Source: Symsagittifera roscoffensis (lineage: Eukaryota > Xenacoelomorpha > Acoela > Convolutidae). From it: a DNA stretch of 64,000 nucleotides. The notes under the pieces were generated by a model. It searched no databases. It saw only the letters and a program-made list of their open reading frames with translations, and was not told the origin of the DNA. The position numbers and the translations under genes were made by a program. Positions 33,457 to 44,555 of the stretch are shown in pieces. Numbering within the stretch: the stretch's first letter is position 1; each line of letters begins with the position of its first letter. Where the stretch lies: positions 55,956,467-56,020,466 of the forward strand of contig NC_087068.1 in assembly GCF_963678635.1 (NCBI RefSeq), in the 5' to 3' direction.

Positions 33457-33785
33457 CATAATGCGAAAATTGCTTCACTGTTTTCGACAAAATGCGAAAA
33501 GTGTTTTACTTTTTTCGATAAAATGCGAAAAGTGATTCAATTTTTTCGACAAAATGCAAAAAGCGTTTTACTTTTTTCGATAAAATGCGAAAAGTGTTTC
33601 AATTTTTTCAACAAAATGCGAAAAGTGTTTTATTTTTTCGATAAAATGCGAAAAGTGTTTCAATTTTTTCAACAAAATGCGAAAAGTGTTTTACTTTTTT
33701 CGATAAAATGCGAAAAGTGTTTCAATTTTTTCGACAAAATGCGAAAAATGTTTCAATTTTTTTTACAAAAGGCTAAAAGTGTGTA
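33457..33785 (+). repeat. 31-bp minisatellite, about 11 copies
   Basis: The unit is AAAATGCGAAAAGTGTTTTAC followed by TTTTTTCGAT, 31 bp long. Copies alternate between a CGAT-ending and a CGAC/CAAC-ending form, so a 62-bp higher-order unit is apparent. One copy is a base shorter. Because 31 is not a multiple of three, the translation cycles through frames (FFDKMRK, SVLLFSIKCEK), so protein-like open stretches here are by-products. It lies directly downstream of the 32659 gene. Confidence 0.85.
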
Positions 33786-34032
33786 CAAGATGCAATATCG
33801 ATTAGGTAACTTTTTACTTGTGTACAGTTTTTTAGTGTTATTCCGAATTTTTGTGCAAAAATTAATCAAATTTTTCAACATGTGTGCAAGTTCGGAGCAC
33901 TTAACTAAGTTCTAATTGTTTTTCAATGTTTTACCTTGAACCTCTCATCTATTCTCATAATTAAAATGAAATTGAAGAAATTAATTACAGAAAACGAAGT
34001 CAAAACCAAACAACCTTTATTTACAAAAACAT
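33786..34032. other. Spacer between minisatellite and the acidic ORF
   Basis: AT-rich and convergent: the rightward orphan gene and minisatellite end here, and the leftward 34033-34521 gene ends here. Presumably holds both 3' UTRs. No other feature seen. Confidence 0.4.
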
Positions 34033-34521
34033 TTAATCAAAGAGCTGTCGAGCAGCAGAAGAGTTCTGGAGGTTCTCTATAGAACGCAGAGCTGGACGAG
34101 GTTCCATTGCTGGTGGTTGTTGTGGAACTGGAGGCGTCATTGTTTCTGAGAAACCCTCATCTTCATCTATTGTGATGGGGTTTTTGGCTGATCCTGCCTC
34201 CTCCCAAGGAAAGAGGAAGTCGTCGACTGGTTGAGCTACAAATCTTGAGTCAGGAATCTCGGGATAGTTCATTCCCACATGATCAGAAACTTCCCCCATC
34301 ATTTGCATTGTTCCAAGTTGGTTCTCTGTGATGGGAACTTGCATCATATGATGTTCGTTGAAATCCCTTTGCATCACTTCCACCATGTGCCAGACTCGGA
34401 TTGGGATGTCCATTCGTGCCAGAAAAACTCCAGAGACTGTTTCTCGCACTTGAATTTGTACTAGATCAGGCGAAAATTCTACAGAGTACATGAGGTTGCT
34501 GTTTTGCACTGAGAAGATCAT
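34033..34521 (-). CDS. Maverick ORF with possible PC4-like domain and acidic/proline tail (162 aa)
   Basis: ATG 34521 (MIFSVQNSN). The first 50 residues form strands then a helix (SPDLVQIQVRETVSG, MDIPIRVWHMVEVMQRDF), similar in order to the two putative PC4-like proteins of this element. The remainder is Met/Gln-rich, then acidic (ITIDEDEG) and proline-rich (PPVPQQPP), typical of a disordered tail that can contact proteins. The frame is intact. A CCAAT-box array lies 190-370 bp upstream. Function is inferred only. Confidence 0.5.
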   Translation of the reverse strand: MIFSVQNSNLMYSVEFSPDLVQIQVRETVSGVFLARMDIPIRVWHMVEVMQRDFNEHHMMQVPITENQLGTMQMMGEVSDHVGMNYPEIPDSRFVAQPVDDFLFPWEEAGSAKNPITIDEDEGFSETMTPPVPQQPPAMEPRPALRSIENLQNSSAARQLFD

Positions 34522-34709
34522 TTTGAGCAATAAATTGAGTACAAGAGTAAAAATAAGAAAGAGTTGAGAGAGGGGTAGATGACGGAAGATAAGTTGAAAT
34601 TAGGATGTTTAGAGCTGAGAGAGGAGGTAGTTGACGGTAGTTAAGTTGAAAATAAAATGATTTTTAGTTAAGAGAGAGGGGTAACTTCAACTCGACTGTG
34701 TGGGTTTAA

Positions 34710-34887
34710 CCAATCAGAATTGATTTTCCTTATTTGGATTGTAGTCGTATCCAATCAGATTTCAGCTTCCTTTTATGGGATTCTTGGATAAAAGTTGTAT
34801 CCAATCGGAAACAAAGCTCCATTTTGGATTTTGTCGTTTCCAATCACAAAAACGTTCAATTTTGTTCTGGTTGTCGTATCCAATCAG
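34710..34887. promoter_or_regulatory. Array of five CCAAT boxes inside the Maverick
   Basis: CCAATCAG/CGG/CAC words occur at 34710, 34751, 34801, 34840 and 34880, spaced 41, 50, 39 and 40 bp, all in the same orientation. Most are preceded by a GTCGTATC/GTTGTATC-type word. Regular ~40 bp (about four helical turns) spacing suggests a promoter or enhancer bound by NF-Y-type factors. It is upstream of the leftward 34521 gene. Inverted or diverged copies also occur at 32560-32567, 32833-32840, about 35701 and about 35753. Confidence 0.55.
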
Positions 34888-35054
34888 AAGGCGCTTTTAA
34901 GGACTTAAATCTTCCAAGTAAGTAAAAATATACACAAAAGCAATTGCAAAAATAAATGACCAAAAGTTGTTTGCAGTAAAAATGAGAAATATTGCCGATA
35001 CAAGTAACAAAAGAAAGAAAAGTAATAAAAGTAACATCTCTGCAACTTTTTTCA

Positions 35055-35642
35055 TCAAGTTAATTGAGTTTTTTGTATGTAATCAATGAGAAATTGTTGA
35101 TTTTTGAGTAGATAGTCAAGTTCTTTGATTTTGATGTAAATTTGGGAAGATAACTCAAAGTTAACGAATTTTTCAAAGCAGACTTCTGGAAATCTGATTC
35201 CAAACCGAATCAAGCAGGATTTTGAACTTTGAAAATCTTTAAAGAAATGAAGGAATAAAGAACTTTGCTGAGGTGTTTTTACAAATTTGGGTTTTGGATA
35301 GGGGATAAAAAAAGTTTTTGATATATTATCGTACGATTTTTTGATCAATTTCAAATTCTCGAGAATAAACCAAATTTCTTTCCTTGTGAGGTGTAATTCA
35401 GCCCTAAGTTTAAAACTTTGATACGCAATATGTGAATCAAAAGTAAACTCTTTGATTGAGTAAGTTTCTCTGAAGAGACCTTTACTTAGTCGGATAACTC
35501 TATTTTGGACAATAAAGACGTCCAAAAAATTATGAAAAAAGTAAGAGTCAACATCTATTTCATCAATAAGAAAATCAATTGGAATTTTTTCTTTTTTCTT
35601 ATAAAGTAACTCGAGGAAGCTCAAATGTTTTTTGATAGACAT
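35055..35642 (-). CDS. Orphan Maverick ORF, leftward (195 aa)
   Basis: ATG 35642 (MSIKKHLSFLELLYKKKEKI). It is rich in Phe, Ile, Lys and Leu and predicted largely helical, with no signal peptide, membrane span or motif that I recognise. The frame is intact. It is divergent from the polymerase gene (start 36004); the 361-bp gap contains two diverged inverted copies of the CAATTCTGATTGGTT word (CCAAT box on the other strand) near 35701 and 35753. Possibly an early regulatory or DNA-associated protein, but this is a guess from position. Confidence 0.5.
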   Translation of the reverse strand: MSIKKHLSFLELLYKKKEKIPIDFLIDEIDVDSYFFHNFLDVFIVQNRVIRLSKGLFRETYSIKEFTFDSHIAYQSFKLRAELHLTRKEIWFILENLKLIKKSYDNISKTFFIPYPKPKFVKTPQQSSLFLHFFKDFQSSKSCLIRFGIRFPEVCFEKFVNFELSSQIYIKIKELDYLLKNQQFLIDYIQKTQLT

Positions 35643-36003
35643 TTTTCAAATAATGACTAAAGTTTTTAAAAAAAAATAAACAATTCACTTTCAGAAAATG
35701 CTGAATTCTGATTTGTTGATTTCCAACAAACAGTAATACTAAAAAATTACTCAATTCTGATTAGTTGATTATCTCTAATAAAAAGCAAAAAAAACTTATT
35801 TTATTCTGATTTTCTTTTACGTTAAAAGCAACTGCTCTATCCTTTGATTAACTACTTGAAATAAATTTCAAATATTTTTAACAATTCAAAGAAAGTAAAA
35901 AAATTTTTTACTAATTTTTTTGGAACATTTCATATCTCCCAATTTGATATGTACCAAGTACTAACAGCTTTACATTAATGCTTAAAAATTCTCCCATTTT
36001 TAG

Positions 36004-39000
36004 ATGCCGTCGCTGAATAGAAACGAGAAAGTGCAGTGTGGGGATTGTGGAAACATGTATGTTCGTCAACATGCGGCTCGACACCGCAAAAGCTGTCAAG
36101 CAGGGATTATTTCTTGTCCTGATTGTAAGTATTTCACTTACAATAAACAAGAAATGAATTATCACGTGGCCAAAAAACATGCTCCATCAACTTCCAAGCA
36201 ATCAACGGTTTGCTCGTCTTGTGAGCAGGAGTTTCCGAATTACTACTCTCTCCAACAACATCGGAGAAAAGAACATGGGGCGAAACAACGGAAACCAAGT
36301 GATACGGTGGCAGACTTGAACAAGATTGTGGAGGAGGAAGGGGAAGATGGAGAGATACTCAAAGAGGAGTTGAGTGCTTGTCAGCATTTCTTGGTGGATA
36401 CTGAGATGGAGAATGGGAGGCATAAGGTATTTAACTTTCAAATGTCAAAGTTAGATACCAAGATTATCAACGAGAAGCTTGAAGAAGTCTTCAACAAGCT
36501 AGATTCCGCTGCAAAAATCAATATTGCTCTTGGATTTGTTCTCCGTAATGTCGAAGCGGGAGAATATCGGTATTACTATGCACACGAAAACAATACTTTG
36601 TTCGAAAAATCGCATTACCTGTGTACGAAAGCGGATTTGATTACAATCCAGGGAAAAGTTGAAAAGTTTGATATCGTGGAGCAATGCACCCAAGAACGTC
36701 AGAACACAAAGTGAAGGTTCAAGTTGATCACAAATGTTATTATTTTTGCTGCACTACTGAAAAACATCCCAATGGGATGTCCAGACTCTGTGTTGCTGAA
36801 CTTTTACTACGACATACGCAAGTAAACTGTCTTTTAAGATAAACAACCATACAAAGATCATCTTTGTCTTTTCTGTGCGTTAACAATGTATTTGCATGGT
36901 CATAGTAACCTCGATGCTCATACATCTCAACTATTTACAGAGTTTATATCAAAATCTGGATACGATCCGAAGAATTTTCGTGGAGTGTCAATCGATGATT
37001 TACCTGTTGTAGAGGGAATAGTTGAACGAAACATATTCATTTACGATTTTGATATTCAAGAAGGAGAATATGTTGGAGAATTAGCGAGGCGAAGTATTGG
37101 AAAATTTGAAAAAACCGTGAAAACGCTAAGATTCAACAACCATATCATTCACACGAATGATATTGATTCCTTCTTCAAGTGTTTTCGATGTCCTAGCTGT
37201 GACTGTTTCTTCAACAGATCAGACAACTTCAACAGACATCTTATGTCTTGTAAAGATAGAGTGCGACATATTTATCCAAAGAATGTATATACACTTCGAG
37301 AAACGCTATTTGAAACGTTGGAAGGTTTCAATATCACAGTTTCGAAAGATAACACACTGTTCAACAACCTAGCCATTTTCGATTTTGAGTCGATATGTGT
37401 TCCATCAGATGAACTGAAAGCTACCCAAACAACAACTTGGATTGGAAAACAAGTTCCAATTTCTGTATCAATATCCTCGAACCTGATAGATGAACCAATT
37501 TTTTTTTATAACAAGGATCCGCAAAAGCTTATTATCGATTTTGTAATCAAACTCGAACTTTTGGCTGAGAAAAGTGAGCTCGAAATGAGAACTAAATTTC
37601 AAGATGTTAAAAGAGTAGTGAATGAGCGGATGTCGAAAATTTTCCAAGAGTTGAATGAAAGATGTCGAAATCTTCCAACTGAAAACTTTGAATACGAAGA
37701 TGAATGTATAGAAGATACAGAGGAAACTGATATGTCAACTCAGTTTTTGAGAATGCAGAAAAATCAGCTGATTGATTTGAAACAAAATCTGGAGAGGTAT
37801 GTTAACACGTTACCTGTATTTGGGTTTAACAGTGGAAGATGTGATCTGAACTTGATCAAGAGCTATCTGATTCCCTACTTAATCAATGATAAAGAAGCTG
37901 AACCTATGGTTATCAAAAAGGCTAACGATTTCATATCCTTCAAGTTTGGAGATATACAGTTTCTCGATATCATGAAATTTTTGGGTGGAGCAACATCTCT
38001 AGACTCCTTTCTTAAAGCTTACAAAGCCAGTGAGACAAAAGGGTTTTTCCCTTATGAGTGGTTTGACAGTCGAGACAAGCTCGAGAGTGAAGAATTACCT
38101 CCATACGAAGCCTTTTTCAGTAAACTGAGAAACAACAACCCTCTTGATAAAGACTTTAAGGATTACCAGAACCTGAAGTCAAGTGGACTTGATGAGCAGC
38201 AAGCACTAAAGAAACTTCAAATCAGGTCAGTACCTGCATCTGGATGGGATAATTACAAATATTTACAGGAGATTTGGCAGAAACATGGAATGACTACATT
38301 TAAAGATTTTTTGCAGTGGTACAACAACAAAGATGTTGTTCCAACCCTTGAAGCAATGCAAAAAATGGTTCAGTTTTATCATCAGAAAGAAATTGATATG
38401 TTAAAACTTGGATGTACTCTTCCAAATCTGGCGAATATTTTTCTTCACAAATCAACCAATGAAAAATTCTACCCTTTTTACGAAAGTGATAGAGATTTGT
38501 GCGAGAAAATTAGAGAGGATATGACGGGTGGACCATCAATTGTGTTCACTCGAAAAGCTGTTGTGGATGAAACCTTTATCCGGAATTCCTCAAACGTCTG
38601 CAAATCAATTGTTGGAATTGATGCGAGCCAGCTCTATCCCTATTCAATGTGTCAAGACATGCCAACAGGATTGTACACAAGATGGGAGTTTGATTCCGAT
38701 ATGCAAAAATTCGAAGCTAGACATAACCGATTTTGCAATTTTGAGAACATGGTCATGTCTTACTACCAAGAAACCAGACCAGAATGCAGAATTGAGAGCT
38801 TCCACACATCTGGAAATCAAAAGAAAATTGACTGTTTCAATGTTGATGGATATTGCAATCACTGCAAAACAGTCTTTGAAGCAATGGGATGCTATTACCA
38901 TTTTTGTCCTTGCCAGGAGACTCGTCCCTCACTTAGCGATGATGATATTGAGAGAGGAAATAAAAGGAGAGAGATGGATGACTTGAGACGTGAGTATATT

Positions 39001-40350
39001 CGCGAAAAAGGATACAAAATCGAAGAGATGTGGGAATGTGAGTGGTGGCAAAACTTCAAAACGAACGAAACAATAAAGAATCATATCCGATCCAACTTTC
39101 CCTACAAAAGACCTCTCTCTACTGATTCTTTATTGGAAAAAATAAGAGATGGATCTCTTTATGGCTATATTCAGTGCGACTTAGTTGTTCCAGACGAACT
39201 GAAAGCAAAATTTTCTAATTTTCCTCCAATTTTTAAAAACACTGAAGTTGGAAGAAATGACATTGGGGAATATATGCAAAATTATGCCATTGAAAATGAT
39301 CTTCTGAAGCATCCCCAGCGTATGCTAATATCTAGTTTCAAACTAGAAAATGGTTCCATCATTACTCCTCTTTTCAATTTCTACATGGAGCTTGGCTTAC
39401 AGTGTACAAAAGTTCAGCGCTTTGTACAGTATCTCCCGCGAAAATGCTTCAACAAGTTTGTTCAGTCGGTTGTTGATGCTAGAAGGGAAGGAGATGAGAA
39501 CCCTTTATCCGGTGTTGTTGCAGAGACTATGAAGCTTTTAGGTAATTCATCCTACGGTTACCAGATAATGGACAGATCGAGACATACGATCACAAAGTAT
39601 TTGAATGATGAGAAAACACACAAAGCAATTAATGAACCTCTCTTCAAACGATTGAACACTGTTCAGAAAGACTTGTACGAGATTGAATTACTAAAGTCAA
39701 CAATTGAGCACAAAGAACCCATAATAGTTGGATTTTTCATTCTGCAGTATGCAAAGCTGAGAATGCTTGAGCTTTACTGCAATTTTTTTGACAAATTTTG
39801 TGATGTAAATAAGTTCGAGGAATTAAAAATGGACACGGACTCGCTGTATTTAGCTCTTGCTGAGGAAAATTTGTATGATTGTATTCGTCCGGAGAAAAAA
39901 GTTGACTGGGAAAAATTGAGAGAAAAAGATTGCAGAGATTCATTCAGAGCAGATTCAAAAACAAACTTTTTTCCACGAACATGTTGTAGCGTTCACAAGA
40001 AGCACGATAAACGAGAGCCTGGTCTGTTCAAAGAAAAATTTAGATGTACGGAGATGCTATGTTTATGCAGCAAGACTTATTGTTGCTATGACAACAAATC
40101 AGACAAAATGAAGTTTAGCAGCAAAGGATTGAATAAAAGAATTCTAGAGGAATCCGGTGATGGGCCTATGGAAAAATACAGGAAAGTACTCGACGAAGCA
40201 ATCAACTTGACTTCAACAAACAGAGGATTTAGAACCATTTATCATATGGTTGCTACATCCGAGCAAACAAAGAAGGGATTGAGCTACTTTTACCCTAAAA
40301 GACAAGTTCAGGATGACGGAATACACACAAAACCTTTGAACTTGAAATAA
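36004..40350 (+). pseudogene. Maverick protein-primed family-B DNA polymerase, broken near the N-terminal third
   Basis: The N-terminal 236 codons (36004-36714) have C2H2-like zinc fingers (CGDCGNMYVRQHAARHRKSC, CSSCEQEF). They are in the same frame as the 1154-codon main ORF (36886-40350) but separated by in-frame stops at 36712-36714, 36823-36825 and 36835-36837. The last two stops lie where the frame is shifted out and back. No usable intron explains the gap. Counting from the main ORF, ExoI FDFES is at residues 165-169, with Asp166 and Glu168. Pol A IDASQLYP has Asp579, Pol B is KLLGNSSYG, and Pol C DTDS is at 983-986. A further zinc finger (CPSCDCFFNRSDNFNRHLMSC) precedes the exonuclease. 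The catalytic domains look intact, but the full-length protein could not be made. Confidence 0.93.
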
Positions 40351-40572
40351 CTGATGGTGTAATAGCATTCAATTCAGTATTGATTAATTAACTGTAAACT
40401 TGTGGTTAAATGATTATACGAAGCAGTGATTTATATACTTCATCTTTTGAATATAATTTTTTTTCTTCAAAAAAAATGATTTTTTTCTCGAAGTTTTGTT
40501 TGGTTTCAGTATAGCTTTAGATAGTTTTCTCGTTAAATCAAACCTATAAAACAATAATCAAAACATCTAAAC

Positions 40573-40853
40573 CGTAGAAGTTGACTAAGAAACGCAAGTA
40601 TTGGTAAAATCGAGCTCAAAAAATTTGGCCGCCAAAAATTTTTCTGAAACCTACCATCTGAAACTTACTATCTGAAACCTCGTATCTTAATACATTGGGA
40701 AACCTATTCCCTATCTTAATACATTGGAAATCTATTCCCTATCTTATAACATAGCTTGGAGACCGGAAGACCGGATACTCTATTCCCTATCTTAATACAT
40801 GGGGGTCTACGCCCACCCCCCCCCCCCCCACTCTCCCTCACCCTTCTACTACT
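40573..40853 (-). repeat. Maverick right terminal inverted repeat
   Basis: Inverted partner of 23286-23559, carrying the same internal tandem units and a C tract at 40815-40829. It has an extra copy of a short TGAAAC(C/T)TAC(C/T)ATC unit near 40645-40675 not present at the left end. Positions 40351-40572, between the polymerase stop and this repeat, are AT-rich with no gene. Confidence 0.9.
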
Positions 40854-40859
40854 GTCGGT

Positions 40860-42655
40860 ACAGCTCCGAAATTCTCGGAGTTAGACAAAATATTTATCGT
40901 AGCGAAGATTAACGTGGCTAGTCGTGTATTTGAATCGGAAGGAATGTTCAGAGAAGAAACAAATTGACACGTTTCGAAAGTATCATTTAAGCAAACTGAC
41001 GATGATTTTAAAGATTGTGGCCCCTCCTTAGCAAATCATGTGGATATATTATATAACTCAAATGGCATATTAATCCTCAAACTAATGGCATATTAATCCT
41101 CAAATCTGATGGCCGCACATGAACAGGCAGATTCAGTTAACGACAGCCAAATGTGGCGAGTGCATCAAATCTGGTAAGAACGTTAAGCCAAACATTCCTG
41201 CAAAGATATAACAAAACAAACTAGATACATTGGAAGAAATGAATCATGAAACACAATTAGATTTTCTTGGCCCGTTGCCCGTGCCGTGGGGCGCGAACAA
41301 GTATCTGCTGACGTGTATCGATAGGTTCTCGAAATTTCCGTCCGTCAAGACAACGACGAGAACGACTGTTAAAGTAATTCAAAAACTTTTGGAAAACTGT
41401 ATCGACGAATTCTGCACTAGGAATAAAATAAAAGTATTTACTGCTCCCATGGGTCAGCACAGAGCCACAAGATTGGTGGAACGGCTGATTCCAACCGTGA
41501 GAGACTGGCTGATGGCATGCTCTTTTCAGCTGCCACTGACATCCTTGCAATTTAGCTCAAATGAACATCTGTATATTGTACTAACTATTACCGATCACTC
41601 TTCAGGGTGTTCTCCGTTTGAGGCACACTTTGGTTGAAAACCCATCATAGAATGGCATACGAGTGGACGCGATGTCTCATCAAGTAACCTGTCCTGTAAA
41701 AACGTTTTGTAATTCCTAGATCAGAACAAGAAGCTATTTTCCGCTCGGATTAAGCAAGAATGCCCTCTAGCAGACGACGAGTCTAAGTTGGGAATGTAAG
41801 ACCAAATTGAGCATTTGTTGGTGAGATACTCATCCGAAGGGACTAGCGGAGAACGAACGAAGCGCCAATTCTCAAAGCGCAACAAAAAATGACAAATTAT
41901 TTCGAAAAATCTGGGAGCGCTTGTAATTCGAACCCTATTATGATTTATTAAGGGAACAAGTACATAAAGAAGCCAAGCGTACGGTTACTCTGGATTCGGG
42001 GAAGTTTTTTCATAAAACTGGTTTTTTGATGAGTATTCAGTGATGAGTATTTTTGATGAGCTCAGTTCAACCAGCGATGCCTAAGGCAGTACAGGGGACA
42101 AAAAACCTCGAAAGGGAGCTGCCCTACAAGCTACGCAGAAGAGGATGGACGACGAGCAGGCAGTTACACGATGTGTTTTAGCGGAATGGCGCAAAGTTCC
42201 ATCATCATCAATAGCTCATACGATGGCGTTACACCAATAAAGTCAACTGTAGCGAACCAGCCGAACCCGATATGAGAAACAGAGGAAACCTCATCTAATA
42301 CTGAGCTACCCAGTCAAGTGATTAGAGATTCACAATTTGAACCGCGAACACGTTGACAAAAATTGTTGCATATTTGAGCTCAGTAGAAAACAGTGCTGTT
42401 AGGATGGACATTGACAAAAGGCAAATTGCAGGACAAGATTCAACAGATAGCCCTACTTTGCAATCATCTGCTGAAGTTGTAGAAGAGAGTCAAGTAAGGG
42501 AGCATGGCTTGACTGATATGAAAGTGCTGCAAGGCTCATCTCCAAGAAATTTGGACGGAGGGTGGGAGATGACAACACCGGAAGTCGTTAAGATAGAATT
42601 TTCCAGACGTCGACGGACTGCCCAGAAGGCCGGTATTCCGACCACGAGTATCTAG
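40860..42655 (+). pseudogene. pol of the old Ty3/Gypsy element, 3' part: integrase (broken)
   Basis: Continues the frame cut at 23279. The core of integrase is legible at 41230-41637: LDFLGPLPVPWGANKY with the first catalytic Asp, then CIDRFSKFPS, an aberrant region where the second Asp block should be, a degraded glutamate block, and GCSPFEAHFG. The zinc-binding N-terminal part (40860-41220) is full of stops. After 41640 only a 100-residue open piece (42353-42655) remains, unlike anything I recognise. Positions 42656-43600 hold decayed 3' sequence ending at the LTR. Confidence 0.7.
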
Positions 42656-43600
42656 ATTAGGACACCGAAACCGGTAATACGACAGAATACCAGACTGTTA
42701 AGAGCTCGTAAGCCGTCTAAACTCCTGGGTGAAAAGTTTTTCACAAGTGAGATATCAGCCGAGCAACAACCGGTAAAAGTAGCATCCACGTGAAACGATT
42801 GGGAGGATGAACGTAGGAAAATGCCGGAGGTAGCATCTGGGCCATCGGTTCTGGAAAAATTTGTGTCGACTCAGAGATGGGGCCTTTACTGTTGGAGATC
42901 GGAAAACATGTGCCAGGGGTCAAGATGTTACCCCAAAGAAGATCCTCAGCCAGAAAAAAAACGCAAGGCGTAAGATACGTACTTCGACCGCGAAAAGTGT
43001 TTATTCTATAAAAACGAGGCCATTTTGTTGACGTCCTGGACAAGCTAAGCAGTTTCGTCAAGCATACTAAAAGAGTACCTTCGGTTTAGGAGAGTCAAAG
43101 AAACACGATTGATGGATTTAGAGTTCAGGCGTTGTACCAAGGACTAGAGGCTCGAATCCGGAAGAGAGGCATCACTGGCAGCACTGGAAAAATAGACTAG
43201 ACCTGAAGAGATCGGTAAAGAGACTAGACCTGAAGATCGGAAAGACGGAGTTATTGAAGCTGAAAAATTGACCGATACCAAGGCACCGAAATCATCATTG
43301 GAACAGCGGAATCAACCAATGTCAGTGGCGAGCTAGTAGTTAAATGGCACCGACGAACTGGACATCGCCGACGAATTGTCTGCTATCAGCTTTATAGGGG
43401 AAGATCAAAGGCAACTTCTGGAGGAGCTTGAGACCTTATACAGACTTTTCCTCAGGAGGGTAGAAGATAAAGGGGATTAGATTTGCCTTATAGTACCGAC
43501 AGTATTCGTAATATAAACTAAATTATATGTCTTTGGCGCAGTAATACTGATAAAAATATCATAACGTTCTCATTTTTTCGAAGCGGGAGTTTTTTGGTTA

Positions 43601-43749
43601 TGTTGTTATGTAATTAGTTAGTAAAGCCGAAGTCATTGTAATAGTTAGCATGGCCATTAAAAACCGCGGGTGACGCTGGTGTGTTGAGTTGAATTTAAAT
43701 GGATTTTTAAAAAATTACCTAAGAATGTAACAACGAGGTTGTTTTCACA
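43601..43749 (+). repeat. 3' LTR of the old Ty3/Gypsy element
   Basis: Starts TGTTGTTATG and ends GTTGTTTTCACA. It matches 20444-20592 over its full length, with shared words such as GTTAGCATG, TACCTAA and AACGAGGTT. A purine-rich stretch near 43440-43480 could be a remnant of the polypurine tract, but it is not adjacent to the LTR. Confidence 0.65.
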
Positions 43750-44555
43750 CGCTCTGAGGTTTTATTGGCCTGAAAAGAAGCTATAACCTTAACTAATATT
43801 CAAAATTAGTAATGCAAAATCAGTTGCTTCAATTGTTACAAATTGTGTTTTCAAAATGAAAAAGGCAAAATTTTTTCAATTGTTTAAAATTGATTCCTTC
43901 ACTAAAATGATTGAACTAATATACGGCGTTTGAAGAAATTTTCCTTCATTTTACGTTTTCTCACCTTCGCTAAAATGATTGAACTAATATACGGCATTTG
44001 AGGAAAGTTTCTCTTGAATTTAAGTTTCATCACGTTTTATCACAAAACCAAAAACAGTAACCCTTAGCCAAACAGTTTGAGAATGCGTTAAAAATGTAAT
44101 TTCAAACAAACGTATTCGCACATTTTTGTGCATCTTCAGGTTGTTTTAAAAAATCTAAACTATCTATACAAAATGATCAAAATTCATAAAAAATGTCATA
44201 CACATCATTATTTTAAAATTTAAACAATTCAACCAATGAAAACTTAACAAATATTACTGAGATTATGTAACAATATTATGTTATGTAACAATTTAAAACA
44301 TTTTGTCACAAATTTCTGAGAGGTTTCATCTTTTTTGTTTTTACAATTTCGTTTTGTTGCTAATTTTCAAGTTAACATGTAAGCTATTTCAAATTTTTTT
44401 GTTTTGGTTAGAATTTTTTGATTCTGGAACTATAGCCTTAGTTTCAGCTCCCTACTTCTAAACTCGTCGCGCGTGTTTATTGCCGGTCTCTCTTTCCTAA
44501 TGTGCAGCGCCTCTAATGTACGTAACTTGATGCTGCTGGACGCCTGGTCGATTAT
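43750..44555. other. Noncoding spacer with a short direct repeat
   Basis: A ~56-bp segment at 43900-43955 (CTAAAATGATTGAACTAATA core) is repeated at 43969-44028. The rest is AT-rich with no gene recognised. Confidence 0.55.

Larger units (their letters stand above)
23286..40853. mobile_element. Maverick/Polinton DNA transposon, 17,568 bp
   Basis: Begins AGTAGTAGAAGGG and ends with its reverse complement CCCTTCTACTACT. It is bounded by a perfect 6-bp duplication GTCGGT at 23280-23285 and 40854-40859, the duplication size of Polintons. It contains the family hallmark genes: protein-primed polymerase B, retroviral-like integrase, adenain-like protease, FtsK/HerA-type ATPase, double-jelly-roll-type major capsid and a penton-like minor capsid. 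Most genes lie leftward in a tight block (32444 to 24599); the polymerase runs rightward. No glycoprotein or fusogen-like ORF is present. Several genes carry single inactivating lesions, so the copy looks recent but non-autonomous. Confidence 0.95.
20444..43749 (+). mobile_element. Old Ty3/Gypsy-type LTR element, split by a Maverick
   Basis: Two related 149-bp terminal repeats begin TGTT and end CACA, 20444-20592 and 43601-43749. Between them lie gag with a CCHC knuckle, then RT, RNase H and integrase in the Ty3/Gypsy order. Positions 23286-40853 are a later Maverick insertion; without it the element is about 5.7 kb. The LTRs are clearly diverged from each other (roughly 70 percent by eye) and every ORF carries stops and frame changes, so this is an old dead copy. 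No target duplication is visible outside the LTRs. Confidence 0.75.

Noticed and set aside
33457-33785. CRISPR-like array
   Set aside because: Units are contiguous without unique spacers, and the setting is a eukaryotic transposon.
33323-33915. ORFs with FFDKMRK/SVLLFSIKCEK repeats
   Set aside because: By-product of a 31-bp DNA repeat whose period shifts the frame. No conserved protein feature.
36700-36890. Spliced intron instead of a broken polymerase
   Set aside because: No TTTCAG-type acceptor or phase-compatible GT/AG pair. The interval itself keeps polymerase-like codons in shifted frames.
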